Positions 27,082 through 35,238 of a stretch of 64,000 nt of DNA are shown here, one piece after another. The stretch is from Acetobacter oryzifermentans (GTDB lineage Bacteria; Pseudomonadota; Alphaproteobacteria; Acetobacterales; Acetobacteraceae). The translations under genes were made by a program, and so were the position numbers. Location: NCBI RefSeq assembly GCF_001628715.1, contig NZ_CP011120.1, positions 1,302,001 through 1,366,000 of the forward strand, written 5' to 3'. How positions within the stretch are numbered: position 1 is the first letter of the stretch; every line of letters begins with the position of its first letter. The notes beneath the pieces were generated by a model, which ran no database searches, was not told the DNA's origin, and saw nothing but the letters and a program-made list of their open reading frames with translations.

Positions 27082-27759
27082 TTGAAAAGTAACAGGACCG
27101 ACCGCAGCTCTCGTTTTCCTCGCCGCGGCGGATTTGATGACGATTACATGTCCATGCCTTCCTTTGGTGAGCGCCCTGCTTTTGGTGGCGGTGACCGTGG
27201 TGGATTTGCACCGCGCCGTGGCGCTGGTGGTCCGCAGGTTGTGGCTTCCGGGCCGGAAGTTGGTGCAACTGTTAAATGGTTCAACAGCGAAAAAGGCTTC
27301 GGCTTTGTTGAACTGGCAGATGGCACCGGTGATGTATTCCTGCACGCCAATGCACTCTCTCAGGCAGGCCATCAGGGTGTAAGCCCGGGTGCGACACTGG
27401 TTGTACGGATTGGCCAGGGCCCGAAAGGTCGCCAGGTTGCGGAAGTTATTTCCGTTGACGAAAGCACCGCCCAGCCAGAACGCCCCCGTGCACCGCGCCC
27501 CGGTTTTGGCAGCCGTCCGGCTGGCCGCCCTGCCCCGGATCTGTCCATGGCTGAAGACACACGTGGTACCGTGAAATGGTACAACTCTGTCAAAGGCTTT
27601 GGCTTCATCACACCGGAAAGCGGCGGTAAGGACATTTTTGTTCACGCTTCTGCTCTTGAACGGTCTGGCCTGAGCGCACTGAACGAAGGTCAGGGTGTAA
27701 ACGTAAAGGTGGTTCAGGGCCAGAAAGGCCCAGAAGCTGCTGAAGTTTCTCCGGCCTGA
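27082..27759 (+). CDS. Two-domain cold shock protein
   Basis: A 225-residue nucleic-acid-binding protein with two cold shock domains. The first, at ~60-125, has [13 protein letters not shown] and DVFLHANAL. The second, at ~160-222, has [13 protein letters not shown] and [10 protein letters not shown] Gly/Arg/Phe-rich N-terminus ([16 protein letters not shown]) and a Pro/Arg/Gly-rich linker flank the first domain and look disordered. Two-domain proteins of this kind are usual in Alphaproteobacteria. The start seems to be TTG 27082 with CAGGA nine bases upstream; the first in-frame ATG is at 27148. It ends in a strong terminator. Confidence 0.88.
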   Translation: MKSNRTDRSSRFPRRGGFDDDYMSMPSFGERPAFGGGDRGGFAPRRGAGGPQVVASGPEVGATVKWFNSEKGFGFVELADGTGDVFLHANALSQAGHQGVSPGATLVVRIGQGPKGRQVAEVISVDESTAQPERPRAPRPGFGSRPAGRPAPDLSMAEDTRGTVKWYNSVKGFGFITPESGGKDIFVHASALERSGLSALNEGQGVNVKVVQGQKGPEAAEVSPA

Positions 27760-27784
27760 TCCTGATTTAGAATTAGGTTTCAAG

Positions 27785-27814
27785 AAAAAACCCCGGTTAT
27801 GCCGGGGTTTTTTT
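27785..27814. terminator. Bidirectional terminator between cold shock gene and smpB
   Basis: The stem CCCCGG / CCGGGG is flanked by six As on one side and seven Ts on the other, a textbook bidirectional terminator between convergent genes. Confidence 0.92.
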
Positions 27815-27865
27815 ATGGGTTCTAGCTTGAGACTATGTCCGTTTTTATAAAGTGGACGGGAACGT

Positions 27866-28372
27866 TTAGTAGTCCCCCTTCCCCTTATTTCGGATTAAGC
27901 GCGCTTTATCACGCTGCCAATCTCTGTCTGCAATGCTCTGCCGCTTGTCGTGGGTTTTTTTGCCAACGCCTAAGCCAAGCGTAACTTTAGCCAAGCCTCT
28001 CTCATTAAAATGCACATTCAATGGCACCAAAGTTGCGCCCTGTTTGGCAATGGCGCCTATAAACTTACGCATTTCCTTCCGGTGCATCAGTAATTTACGT
28101 GGTGCACGCGTATCAAAACGGGAAAGAACCCCCCCCTGATATTCAGGGATATAGCTGTTAAACAGCCATAGTGATCCATCCCGTTCACCAGCAAAGGCTT
28201 CGTTAATAGTGGCACGGCCAAGGCGCAGGCTTTTAACCTCGGCACCTCTTAGTACAAGCCCAGCTTCAATGGTTTCCAGAATATTATAATTGAAGCGCGC
28301 CTTACGGTTTTGCGCCACCATGCCATGAGAGATCATGGAACTTTTGGTAGATTTTCCCGATTTTGAACTCAT
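27866..28372 (-). CDS. smpB: SsrA-binding protein SmpB
   Basis: Delivers tmRNA to stalled ribosomes. The 168-residue protein shows the SmpB core: RFNYNILETIEAGLVLRGAEVKSLR, NEAFAG, HIPEY-like SYIPEYQGG, RKLLMHRKE, and a basic C-terminal tail (KKTHDKRQSIADRDWQRDKARLIR) that enters the mRNA channel. A Lys/Ser-rich extension precedes the core. Its ATG overlaps the dapA stop by one base, so it is coupled to dapA at the end of kdsB-pheA-dapA-smpB. No ssrA gene lies in the window. Confidence 0.96.
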   Translation of the reverse strand: MSSKSGKSTKSSMISHGMVAQNRKARFNYNILETIEAGLVLRGAEVKSLRLGRATINEAFAGERDGSLWLFNSYIPEYQGGVLSRFDTRAPRKLLMHRKEMRKFIGAIAKQGATLVPLNVHFNERGLAKVTLGLGVGKKTHDKRQSIADRDWQRDKARLIRNKGKGDY

Positions 28373-29262
28373 CAGTTTAGTAGCCCGATATCAACCAAAG
28401 CCGCACGTATCTTCTCGCGAGAAGGTTCGGTGAGGGGGGCAAGCGGTAGGCGGCAGGTTTCACCAGCCAGCCCTAACAGGCTGGCAGCGTATTTGGCCGG
28501 AGCCGGATTGCTTTCGCAAAAAAGCGTATCATGCAAAGGCAAAAGCTTATCCTGAATAGCAATGGCATCCTGCACGCTGCCTTCCTGCCATGCTTTTTGC
28601 ACATTGGCACACAAGGCAGGCGCAACATTGGCGGTTACACTAATGCAGCCATCGCCCCCGGCAGCCAAAAACGCCACAGCGGTACCATCTTCCCCAGAAA
28701 GCTGGTTAAAGCGCTTTTCTACGGCGCGGCGCACCTGCAATGGGCGCAGAAGGTTGGCTGTGGCATCTTTTACACCAATAATATTTGGGTGTCGTGCCAG
28801 ACGCGCCATTGTTTCTACGCTGATATCAACAATGGAACGGCCGGGAATATTGTAAAGAATAACCGGAATGGAAATGGCATCCGCAATAGCCATGTAATGC
28901 CGGTAAAGCCCTTCCTGCGTGGGTTTGTTATAATAAGGCGCCACTACCAATACAGCGCTTGCCCCAGCTTTTTCTGCATACTGGGCCAGATCTACGGCTT
29001 CGGATGTGCTGTTTGATCCCGCACCCGCAATAACAGGAACGCGGCCCGCTGATACTTTAATGGTGCGTTCTACAACCGCGTGGTGTTCAGCATGAGAAAG
29101 GGTTGGGCTTTCTCCCGTTGTGCCAACGGCGCATAAGGCAGATGTTCCCTCACGGATCTGCCAGTCCACCAGTTTTTCGAACGAGGCAAAATCCAGACTG
29201 CCGTCCCGGTTCATGGGGGTAATCAGCGCGGTAATAGACCCGGAGAAAAAGGTATCAGACAT
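28372..29262 (-). CDS. dapA: 4-hydroxy-tetrahydrodipicolinate synthase
   Basis: Condenses pyruvate with aspartate semialdehyde, the first committed step to lysine and meso-diaminopimelate. It is a TIM-barrel aldolase of 296 residues. Motifs are GTTGESPTL near residue 47, PYYNKPTQEG, YNIPGRS with the Tyr relay, and the Schiff-base lysine in IIGVKDATANL. It lies ten bases after pheA and overlaps smpB. Confidence 0.97.
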   Translation of the reverse strand: MSDTFFSGSITALITPMNRDGSLDFASFEKLVDWQIREGTSALCAVGTTGESPTLSHAEHHAVVERTIKVSAGRVPVIAGAGSNSTSEAVDLAQYAEKAGASAVLVVAPYYNKPTQEGLYRHYMAIADAISIPVILYNIPGRSIVDISVETMARLARHPNIIGVKDATANLLRPLQVRRAVEKRFNQLSGEDGTAVAFLAAGGDGCISVTANVAPALCANVQKAWQEGSVQDAIAIQDKLLPLHDTLFCESNPAPAKYAASLLGLAGETCRLPLAPLTEPSREKIRAALVDIGLLN

Positions 29263-29272
29263 GGGCAGTCAC

Positions 29273-30169
29273 TTATCCTGAAATGGCATGTACCGGCATA
29301 CTGCGCGGCGTGTCCTGCCCTTCGGCAGAGGTATGCTGGCGGAAGGGCGATTGAGGGTAGACACCTAGAATTGTGGTGTTCTGTGCAAAAAAATCAAGCT
29401 CAGCCAGTGCTTTACTCAAGCGTATATCATCTGGATGTCCATCAACATCCAACAAAAAGCGGGAGGCGGCAAAGGTTTCACCAGACATGTAGCTTTCCAG
29501 CCGGGTCATGTTAACGCCGTTGGTGGCAAAACCGCCCAGTACTTTATACAACGCGCCGGGCTGGTTTTTGACACTGAAGATGAGTGTCGTCATCACATTA
29601 GGAGTTTCTACCGGCGGACGATCTGCCGTGCGGGAGGCAATGTAAAAACGGGTGGTGTTGTGGTCTGCGTCTTCTACATTCTTTTTAAGAATGTCCAGCC
29701 CGTAGAGTTCTGCCGCCAGAGCAGATGCCACAGCAGATTCTTCCGGTTTTTTCCATAGGGCTACCAGTTCCGCAGCTCCTGCCGTATCAAACTCGGCCAC
29801 GGGTTCCAAATTGTAATCACGAATCAGGTTTCGGATTTGTCCTAAAGCTACCGGGTGGGTATGTACACGCCGCACCTGCTCCATACGCGTGCCAGGCACA
29901 ACCAGCAGGCAGTGTTCTACCCTTTGAAAGTGCTCTCCCACAATTTGCAGGCCAGAAGCAGGCAATAGGGAATGAATATCAGGCACACGTCCGGCCAAGC
30001 TGTTTTCGCACGCCAGCATGGCCAGTTCTGCCCGGCCCTGATGCACGGCATCAATAGCATCGGCAAAGGTACGGCATGGCAGGGTTTTCCATCCCGGCTT
30101 GGCATTACGGCAGGCCAGATCAGAATACGCGCCCGGTGTGCCCTGAAAGGCGATAACCTTTTGTGTCAT
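29273..30169 (-). CDS. pheA: Prephenate dehydratase
   Basis: Converts prephenate to phenylpyruvate for phenylalanine. The 298-residue monofunctional form has FQGTPGAYSDLA at the N-terminus, a NTTRFYIASR motif with the catalytic Thr, and an ACT domain (NQPGALYKVLGGFATNGVNMTRLESY) for Phe feedback control. There is no chorismate mutase domain. It lies between kdsB (seven bases upstream) and dapA. Confidence 0.96.
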   Translation of the reverse strand: MTQKVIAFQGTPGAYSDLACRNAKPGWKTLPCRTFADAIDAVHQGRAELAMLACENSLAGRVPDIHSLLPASGLQIVGEHFQRVEHCLLVVPGTRMEQVRRVHTHPVALGQIRNLIRDYNLEPVAEFDTAGAAELVALWKKPEESAVASALAAELYGLDILKKNVEDADHNTTRFYIASRTADRPPVETPNVMTTLIFSVKNQPGALYKVLGGFATNGVNMTRLESYMSGETFAASRFLLDVDGHPDDIRLSKALAELDFFAQNTTILGVYPQSPFRQHTSAEGQDTPRSMPVHAISG

Positions 30170-30176
30170 GCCTCAA

Positions 30177-30911
30177 TTATGCTCCAAATGCACGGCGTGC
30201 ACGTTCCAGATCTTCTGGTGTATCCACCCCAAATGGTGCTGATGCAAGGCGTGTGCAGCCAATACGCATGCCAGCTTCCAATGCACGGAGCTGTTCCAGA
30301 CTTTCCCGCTTTTCCAAACCGGATGGTGGGAGGGCTACAAATTGTGCCAAAGCTGCTCTGCGCCACCCATAAACACCAATATGGTGCCATAGCGGCCCAT
30401 CACCCCATGGAATAGGTTGGCGAGAAAAATAAAGAGCGGGCGCTATTTGTGCATCCCCTGAAAAATCACAGGCGACCTTTACCACAGAAGCCGCGTTTTT
30501 TTCTGCATCCGATGTTACAGGTGCGACCAATGTGCCAACATCGTACATCGGGTTGGCCATAACGCTCATAACGGCGCGTAGGGCTTGCGGTTCAAATGTC
30601 GGCAGATCACCTTGCAGGTTCAGCAGCACATCATATTTGCCATCGGGGTCAAAGGCCTGAGTGGCCTGCCATACTCTGTCTGACCCGGAGGGGAGGTCAG
30701 GATCTGTTAGAATCGCGGTGCCACCTGCTGCGGTGACGGCATCATAAATTTCCTGATCCGCTGCGGCCACCACAACCGGGCCAATATTGGCGGCCATGGC
30801 GGCATCCCACACACGTAGAACCATGGGGCGGCCAGCAATGTCTGCCAGCGGCTTTCTCGGCAGGCGTGTGGAAGCAAGCCGAGCAGGTATGACAACAAGA
30901 GAAGAAACCAT
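30177..30911 (-). CDS. kdsB: 3-deoxy-manno-octulosonate cytidylyltransferase
   Basis: Activates Kdo as CMP-Kdo, the donor for the WaaA domain encoded at 11.6 kb. The 244-residue protein has the IPARLASTRLPRKPLADIAGRPM motif of the sugar-nucleotide transferase fold, LNLQGDLPTFEP with its metal-binding Asp, and a GVYGWRRAAL block. It is the first gene of kdsB-pheA-dapA-smpB and divergent from a cytochrome c gene, an arrangement I recall from other Alphaproteobacteria. Confidence 0.96.
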   Translation of the reverse strand: MVSSLVVIPARLASTRLPRKPLADIAGRPMVLRVWDAAMAANIGPVVVAAADQEIYDAVTAAGGTAILTDPDLPSGSDRVWQATQAFDPDGKYDVLLNLQGDLPTFEPQALRAVMSVMANPMYDVGTLVAPVTSDAEKNAASVVKVACDFSGDAQIAPALYFSRQPIPWGDGPLWHHIGVYGWRRAALAQFVALPPSGLEKRESLEQLRALEAGMRIGCTRLASAPFGVDTPEDLERARRAFGA

Positions 30912-31018
30912 CAGCTTGCTCCGAAAAGCGGCTCGTCTTATAGCCGGTTGAAAGCGGCGCGCAGTTTATGAAAGCTGCACGGTAAACGCAACCGGCAGAA
31001 AGTGAGGTGCCTCCCGGC

Positions 31019-31537
31019 ATGGATGGTAGGTTTCTGAACAGAATAGCGGTTTCCGCCGTATTAAGTGCGGGAGTGTTGGCAACATGTGTGTTTGCCGCCC
31101 GCAGCACTGTGCCAGATACAACCCCTGCCCGCCCTGCTTTTTCCTTGCCGGGGTTGGAGCCTGTACCTATCGCTCCGTTTATGGCGCAGGCCAATGTGCA
31201 ACGTGGTGGCGCAACCGTCAGGCAGGTTTGCGCACAGTGCCACGCTTTGGCTGGTGGATCTGCGGAAAACGCTGGGCCACCGCTGGCCAGTGTTGCAGGG
31301 CGTGCTGTGGCATCCTGCGCTGGCTACGCCTATTCTGCGGCTTTGCAGCAGCATGCAGGCCAACACTGGACAGACCAGATGCTGGCAGATTGGCTTATGG
31401 CCCCTGCCCGCTTTGCGCCCGGTACACGTATGTCACTCACCGGCATACCTGATCCCGCCCAGCGGGCAGATGTTATTGCATTTCTTCATACTCTCGGCGG
31501 GCAGGCTGCGCCCGCACAGGCAGGATGCACACCATGA
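31019..31537 (+). CDS. Class I cytochrome c, membrane-anchored or secreted
   Basis: A 172-residue protein with an N-terminal hydrophobic segment (VSAVLSAGVLATCVFA) that acts as a signal or anchor, one heme site CAQCH, and a distal Met in PGTRMSLTGI. The GYAYSAALQ and ADVIAFLHTL blocks match the small c2/c550-like family seen next to kdsB-pheA. It carries electrons in the periplasm, and its partner cannot be read from sequence. ATG 31019 is used; GTG 31007 is possible. Its last codon overlaps the following phosphatase gene. Confidence 0.87.
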   Translation: MDGRFLNRIAVSAVLSAGVLATCVFAARSTVPDTTPARPAFSLPGLEPVPIAPFMAQANVQRGGATVRQVCAQCHALAGGSAENAGPPLASVAGRAVASCAGYAYSAALQQHAGQHWTDQMLADWLMAPARFAPGTRMSLTGIPDPAQRADVIAFLHTLGGQAAPAQAGCTP

Positions 31538-32331
31538 CACATTCGGAAGAACTCGGCCTTTTTACAGATGTAGCAACCATGATGGCAGATGCCGCCCGCA
31601 CGGTTGTTCGCCCGTGGTTCCGACGGGATGTGGCGGTGGACGATAAAAAGGATGAAAGCCCCGTAACCATTGCGGATCGCAGTGCGGAACGGGTGATGCG
31701 CGCCATTCTGGCCGAGCGCTTGCCAGATCATGGCGTGTTTGGTGAGGAGTTTGGCCATGAAAACGCAGCGGCTCCGTGGCAATGGCTGCTGGACCCAGTT
31801 GATGGTACGCGATCCTTTGTAACGGGGCGGCCCATGTTTGGTACGCTTATTGCCCTTTGCCATCATGGCGTGCCGGTGCTTGGGCTGTTGGATCAGCCGG
31901 TTCTGGATGAGCGCTGGTTGGGCGTGAAGGGCCAGCCTACGCAGTTTTTTTCACCGCTGGGCGGACGCCCTGCTACACGCCAGAACGTGGCGTTAGAAGC
32001 AGCAGAAATGTCCTGCACTTCCCCCGAAATGCTGGAACTGGCCCCGCATACAGGTTGGAAAACCCTAAAAGCCTGCGCCAAACGCATGACATGGGGGGGG
32101 GATTGCTACGCCTATGGTCTTCTGGCTTTAGGGCAGATTGACCTGATAGCCGAATGTGACATGAATCCGTGGGATTGGGCCGCCCTTGTACCTGTTATTG
32201 AAGGTGCCGGTGGCACCATAACGGCGTGGGACGGTACGCCCTTGCGGATGGATGGAGACCGCACAGTTCTAGCTGCGGGTTCGGCCCCCCTGCATCAGCA
32301 AGCCGTGGCAACTTTGCAGGCAGATCGCTAG
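31534..32331 (+). CDS. Inositol-monophosphatase-family enzyme, histidinol-phosphatase-like
   Basis: A 265-residue phosphatase with GEEFG (metal Glu), WLLDPVDGTRSFVTGRPMFGTLIAL and the C-terminal MNPWDWAALVPVIEGAGG. The VTIADRSAERVMRAIL block and the RSFVTG variant are typical of HisN-type histidinol-phosphatases, so that role is favoured. A 3'-phosphoadenosine phosphatase is the alternative. The ATG at 31534 has AGGA eight bases upstream and overlaps the cytochrome stop. Confidence 0.8.
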   Translation: MTHSEELGLFTDVATMMADAARTVVRPWFRRDVAVDDKKDESPVTIADRSAERVMRAILAERLPDHGVFGEEFGHENAAAPWQWLLDPVDGTRSFVTGRPMFGTLIALCHHGVPVLGLLDQPVLDERWLGVKGQPTQFFSPLGGRPATRQNVALEAAEMSCTSPEMLELAPHTGWKTLKACAKRMTWGGDCYAYGLLALGQIDLIAECDMNPWDWAALVPVIEGAGGTITAWDGTPLRMDGDRTVLAAGSAPLHQQAVATLQADR

Positions 32332-32359
32332 ATTTCGGCGTCATTTCTTTATCTCTCAT

Positions 32360-32404
32360 GCGGCAGCCCTATCAATTTTGTGGTTTTTGAGATAGGTCTG
32401 CGGC
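32360..32404 (+). repeat. Imperfect inverted repeat in the serA leader
   Basis: GCGGCAGCCCTATC (32360-32373) faces GATAGGTCTGCGGC (32391-32404): a fourteen-pair stem with two mismatches around a 17-base loop, ending about 30 bases before the serA start. No T-run follows, so it looks less like a terminator and more like an operator or leader RNA element. Confidence 0.5.
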
Positions 32405-32434
32405 TCGGCACAACAGCTATTTGGTCGGTTCTAC

Positions 32435-33694
32435 ATGAGTACAAGCACGCACCTGTCTCTCCCCAAGGACAAGATCCGCATTCTGCTGCTGGAGGGTATC
32501 CACGACAGTGCCGTCGCCCTTCTTAAGGCCAGCGGTTATGAAAACGTTGTGCGTCATAAAGGCGCGCTGGAGGGGGATGCCCTCAAAGAAGCGCTGGAAG
32601 GTGTGCATATTGTCGGCATTCGTTCCCGCACGCAGCTGACAAAGGACGTGCTGGATGGCGCAGACCGGCTTATGGCCATTGGCTGCTTCTGTATCGGCAC
32701 CAATCAGGTTGATCTTGAAGCCGCGCGTATGAACGGTATTCCCGTTTTTAACGCGCCTTACAGCAACACACGTTCCGTGGCGGAACTGGTGATGGGCGAA
32801 ATTGTTATGCTCATGCGCCGCATTTTCCCCCGCTCTGTGGAATGCCATGAGGGCAAATGGTCTAAATCCGCTCATAATAGCTGGGAAGTGCGCGGCAAAA
32901 CGCTGGGTATTGTCGGTTATGGCTCCATTGGCTCCCAGCTTTCCGTGCTGGCAGAAGCCTTTGGCATGCGTGTGGTGTATTACGATGTGGTGGACAAACT
33001 GGGCCACGGCAATGCGCTACCAGTAGAAACGCTGGAAGACCTGCTGGGGCAGAGCGATGTGGTGAGCCTGCACGTGCCACAGTTGCCCACAACCAAGAAC
33101 CTGATGGGTGAAGCCCAGATCAAGGCGATGAAGAAAGGATCTTTCCTCATCAACAACGCACGCGGCAACGTGGTTGATCTGGATGCCTTGGCAGAAGCGC
33201 TGAAAAGCGGCCATCTGCTGGGTGCCGCTATTGATGTGTACCCCAAGGAACCCAAAGGCCCGAACGACAAGCTGGAAACACCATTGCAGGGGCTGGATAA
33301 CGTTATTCTTTCCCCGCATGTTGGTGGTTCCACCGTGGAAGCGCAGGAACGCATTGGCGTGGAAGTGGCGCGTAAGCTGGTGGAATATTCCGATGTGGGA
33401 TCCACCTTTGGTTCCGTGAATTTCCCCGGCGTACAGTTGCCGCAAAGCCCACGTGGCACCCGCTTTATGCATGCGCATCGCAACGTGCCGGGTATGATGA
33501 TGCGCCTGAACGAAATCTTCATGAATGCAGATTGCAACGTTACGGCGCAGTTTTTGCAGACGGATGGAGAAATCGGTTACGTGGTGATTGAAGCCGATAC
33601 CGGCGGCAGCACGGAACTGGATGATCGTCTTTTGCAGGCATTGCGTGGGCTGGAAGGCACAATCCGCGCACGCTTGATTTACAAAGGTAAATAA
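32435..33694 (+). CDS. serA: D-3-phosphoglycerate dehydrogenase
   Basis: Oxidises 3-phosphoglycerate in the first step of serine synthesis. The 419-residue protein is of the E. coli-like type. It shows CFCIGTNQVDLEAA, the NAD-binding GIVGYGSIGSQLSVLAEAFGM, LHVPQLPTTKNL, INNARGNVVD with its catalytic Arg region, and LSPHVGGSTVEAQ with the catalytic His. A C-terminal ACT domain (HRNVPGMMMRLNEIF) is present for serine feedback. It is followed two bases later by the comM-like gene. A leader inverted repeat precedes it. Confidence 0.97.
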   Translation: MSTSTHLSLPKDKIRILLLEGIHDSAVALLKASGYENVVRHKGALEGDALKEALEGVHIVGIRSRTQLTKDVLDGADRLMAIGCFCIGTNQVDLEAARMNGIPVFNAPYSNTRSVAELVMGEIVMLMRRIFPRSVECHEGKWSKSAHNSWEVRGKTLGIVGYGSIGSQLSVLAEAFGMRVVYYDVVDKLGHGNALPVETLEDLLGQSDVVSLHVPQLPTTKNLMGEAQIKAMKKGSFLINNARGNVVDLDALAEALKSGHLLGAAIDVYPKEPKGPNDKLETPLQGLDNVILSPHVGGSTVEAQERIGVEVARKLVEYSDVGSTFGSVNFPGVQLPQSPRGTRFMHAHRNVPGMMMRLNEIFMNADCNVTAQFLQTDGEIGYVVIEADTGGSTELDDRLLQALRGLEGTIRARLIYKGK

Positions 33695-33696
33695 GC

Positions 33697-35208
33697 GTGT
33701 CTATCGGGGCGGGAATACTCAATTCCCGCATCCGAAGCTTTGCTTTTTGCGGCATAGAAGCCCGCCCCGTTTGGGTGGAAGTGCAAATTTCCAGCGGTTT
33801 GCCAGCCTTTTTAATGGTTGGTCTGCCGGATAAAGCCGTGGCAGAAGCGCGCGAGCGTGTGCGTGCGGCACTTACTTCCATTGGGCTTGCGCTGCCCGCC
33901 AAGCGTATTCTGGTTAATCTGGTTCCTGCGGATATTCCCAAGGAAGGATCTCATTTCGATCTTCCCATTGCGTTGGCATTGCTTACCGCCATGGGCGTGA
34001 TACCGGGTGAGGAAGTGGCGCGTTATGCCGCTTTAGGTGAACTTTCCCTAGATGGACGGCTTAACCCTGTTGCGGGTGTGCTTTCTGCTTCTCTGGAAGC
34101 ATCTTCCATGAATCTGGGTTTGGTGTGCCCTGCGGCGCAGGGGCAGGAAGCCCTGTGTGGTGGAGATATTTCCATTCTGGCCGCACCAGATTTGCTGGCG
34201 CTTATCAACCATTTTAACGGGCTACAGGTTTTATCTCCCCCAATATTTTCCGCGCAGGAAGATGAGCCAGTATCTGAACCCGATCTGTCAGATATACGTG
34301 GGATGGAAACAGGCCGTCGCGCGCTGGAAATTGCAGCGGCAGGCGTACATTCCCTCTTGTTAAGCGGGCCGCCGGGTGCGGGTAAATCCATGCTGGCAGC
34401 GCGTTTGCCTAGCCTGTTGCCAGATCTTTCTGTGGCGGAAAGCTTGGATGTCTCGCGCATTTATAGCGCGGCGGGCTTGCTGGTAGGCGGTCGGCCTATC
34501 AGACGTCCTCCATTTCGTGATCCGCATCATTCAGCCAGCCTGCCTGCTTTGGTAGGCGGAGGTGCGCGTGCGCGGCCGGGCGAAATTAGTTTGGCGCATC
34601 GGGGTGTGCTGTTTCTGGACGAATTGCCAGAGTTTTCTCGCTCTGCTTTGGAAGCGCTGCGGCAACCGTTGGAAACTGGCCATATCAGTATTGCACGTGC
34701 TGCCGTGCATGTCACCTACCCTGCCCGCTTTCAGCTTATTGCGGCCATGAACCCCTGCCGTTGCGGTTATCTGGGTGATGCCAGCCGGGAATGCAGAAAA
34801 GCCCCGCGCTGTGGTGAGGATTACATGAACCGTCTTTCTGGCCCATTGTTGGACAGAATAGACATGCATCTTGCTATGCAGCCCTATGAACCGTTGGGAT
34901 ATATGGCCGGTCCTCCGGGAGAAAACAGCGCAACAGTAGCAGAGCGAGTGCGGTGTGCCCGCCAGATGCAGGCAGAGCGGCAAGGTGCGCGCAAAAACGC
35001 AGAAGCCGCTTTGGAAGATTTGTGCGTATCGGCAGAAGCGCAGAATATGGCGCAAGCTATAGCGGCCAGATTTCGTTTTTCAGCACGCGGCTATACGCGC
35101 ATGTTACGCGTGGCGCGCAGCATTGCTGATCTTGCTGCTGAAGCAGATATTCAGCCTCAGCATGTGGCAGAAGCAGCTACCTATCGCAGCCGGAGTTCTG
35201 CTCATTAA
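33697..35208 (+). CDS. comM: YifB/ComM-family AAA+ ATPase (Mg-chelatase-like)
   Basis: A 503-residue protein of the ComM/YifB family, a hexameric helicase that promotes branch migration during natural transformation in species studied. It has the N-terminal Lon-protease-like domain (GLPAFLMVGLPDKAVAEARERVRAAL, NLVPADIPKEGSHFDLPIAL), Walker A GPPGAGKSML, Walker B VLFLDELPEF, and a C-terminal Mg-chelatase domain with a cysteine-containing MNPCRCGYLGDASREC loop. The start is GTG 33697, two bases after serA. The cellular role in this organism is inferred only. Confidence 0.93.
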   Translation: MSIGAGILNSRIRSFAFCGIEARPVWVEVQISSGLPAFLMVGLPDKAVAEARERVRAALTSIGLALPAKRILVNLVPADIPKEGSHFDLPIALALLTAMGVIPGEEVARYAALGELSLDGRLNPVAGVLSASLEASSMNLGLVCPAAQGQEALCGGDISILAAPDLLALINHFNGLQVLSPPIFSAQEDEPVSEPDLSDIRGMETGRRALEIAAAGVHSLLLSGPPGAGKSMLAARLPSLLPDLSVAESLDVSRIYSAAGLLVGGRPIRRPPFRDPHHSASLPALVGGGARARPGEISLAHRGVLFLDELPEFSRSALEALRQPLETGHISIARAAVHVTYPARFQLIAAMNPCRCGYLGDASRECRKAPRCGEDYMNRLSGPLLDRIDMHLAMQPYEPLGYMAGPPGENSATVAERVRCARQMQAERQGARKNAEAALEDLCVSAEAQNMAQAIAARFRFSARGYTRMLRVARSIADLAAEADIQPQHVAEAATYRSRSSAH

Positions 35209-35238
35209 CCCCGGCTGTGATAGCTATGGTTTTCTTGG

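Noticed and set aside
26856..27092. 78-codon open frame in the lpxR/cold shock intergenic region
   Set aside because: No ribosome site, no known domain, and it runs into the start of the cold shock gene; more likely leader sequence.
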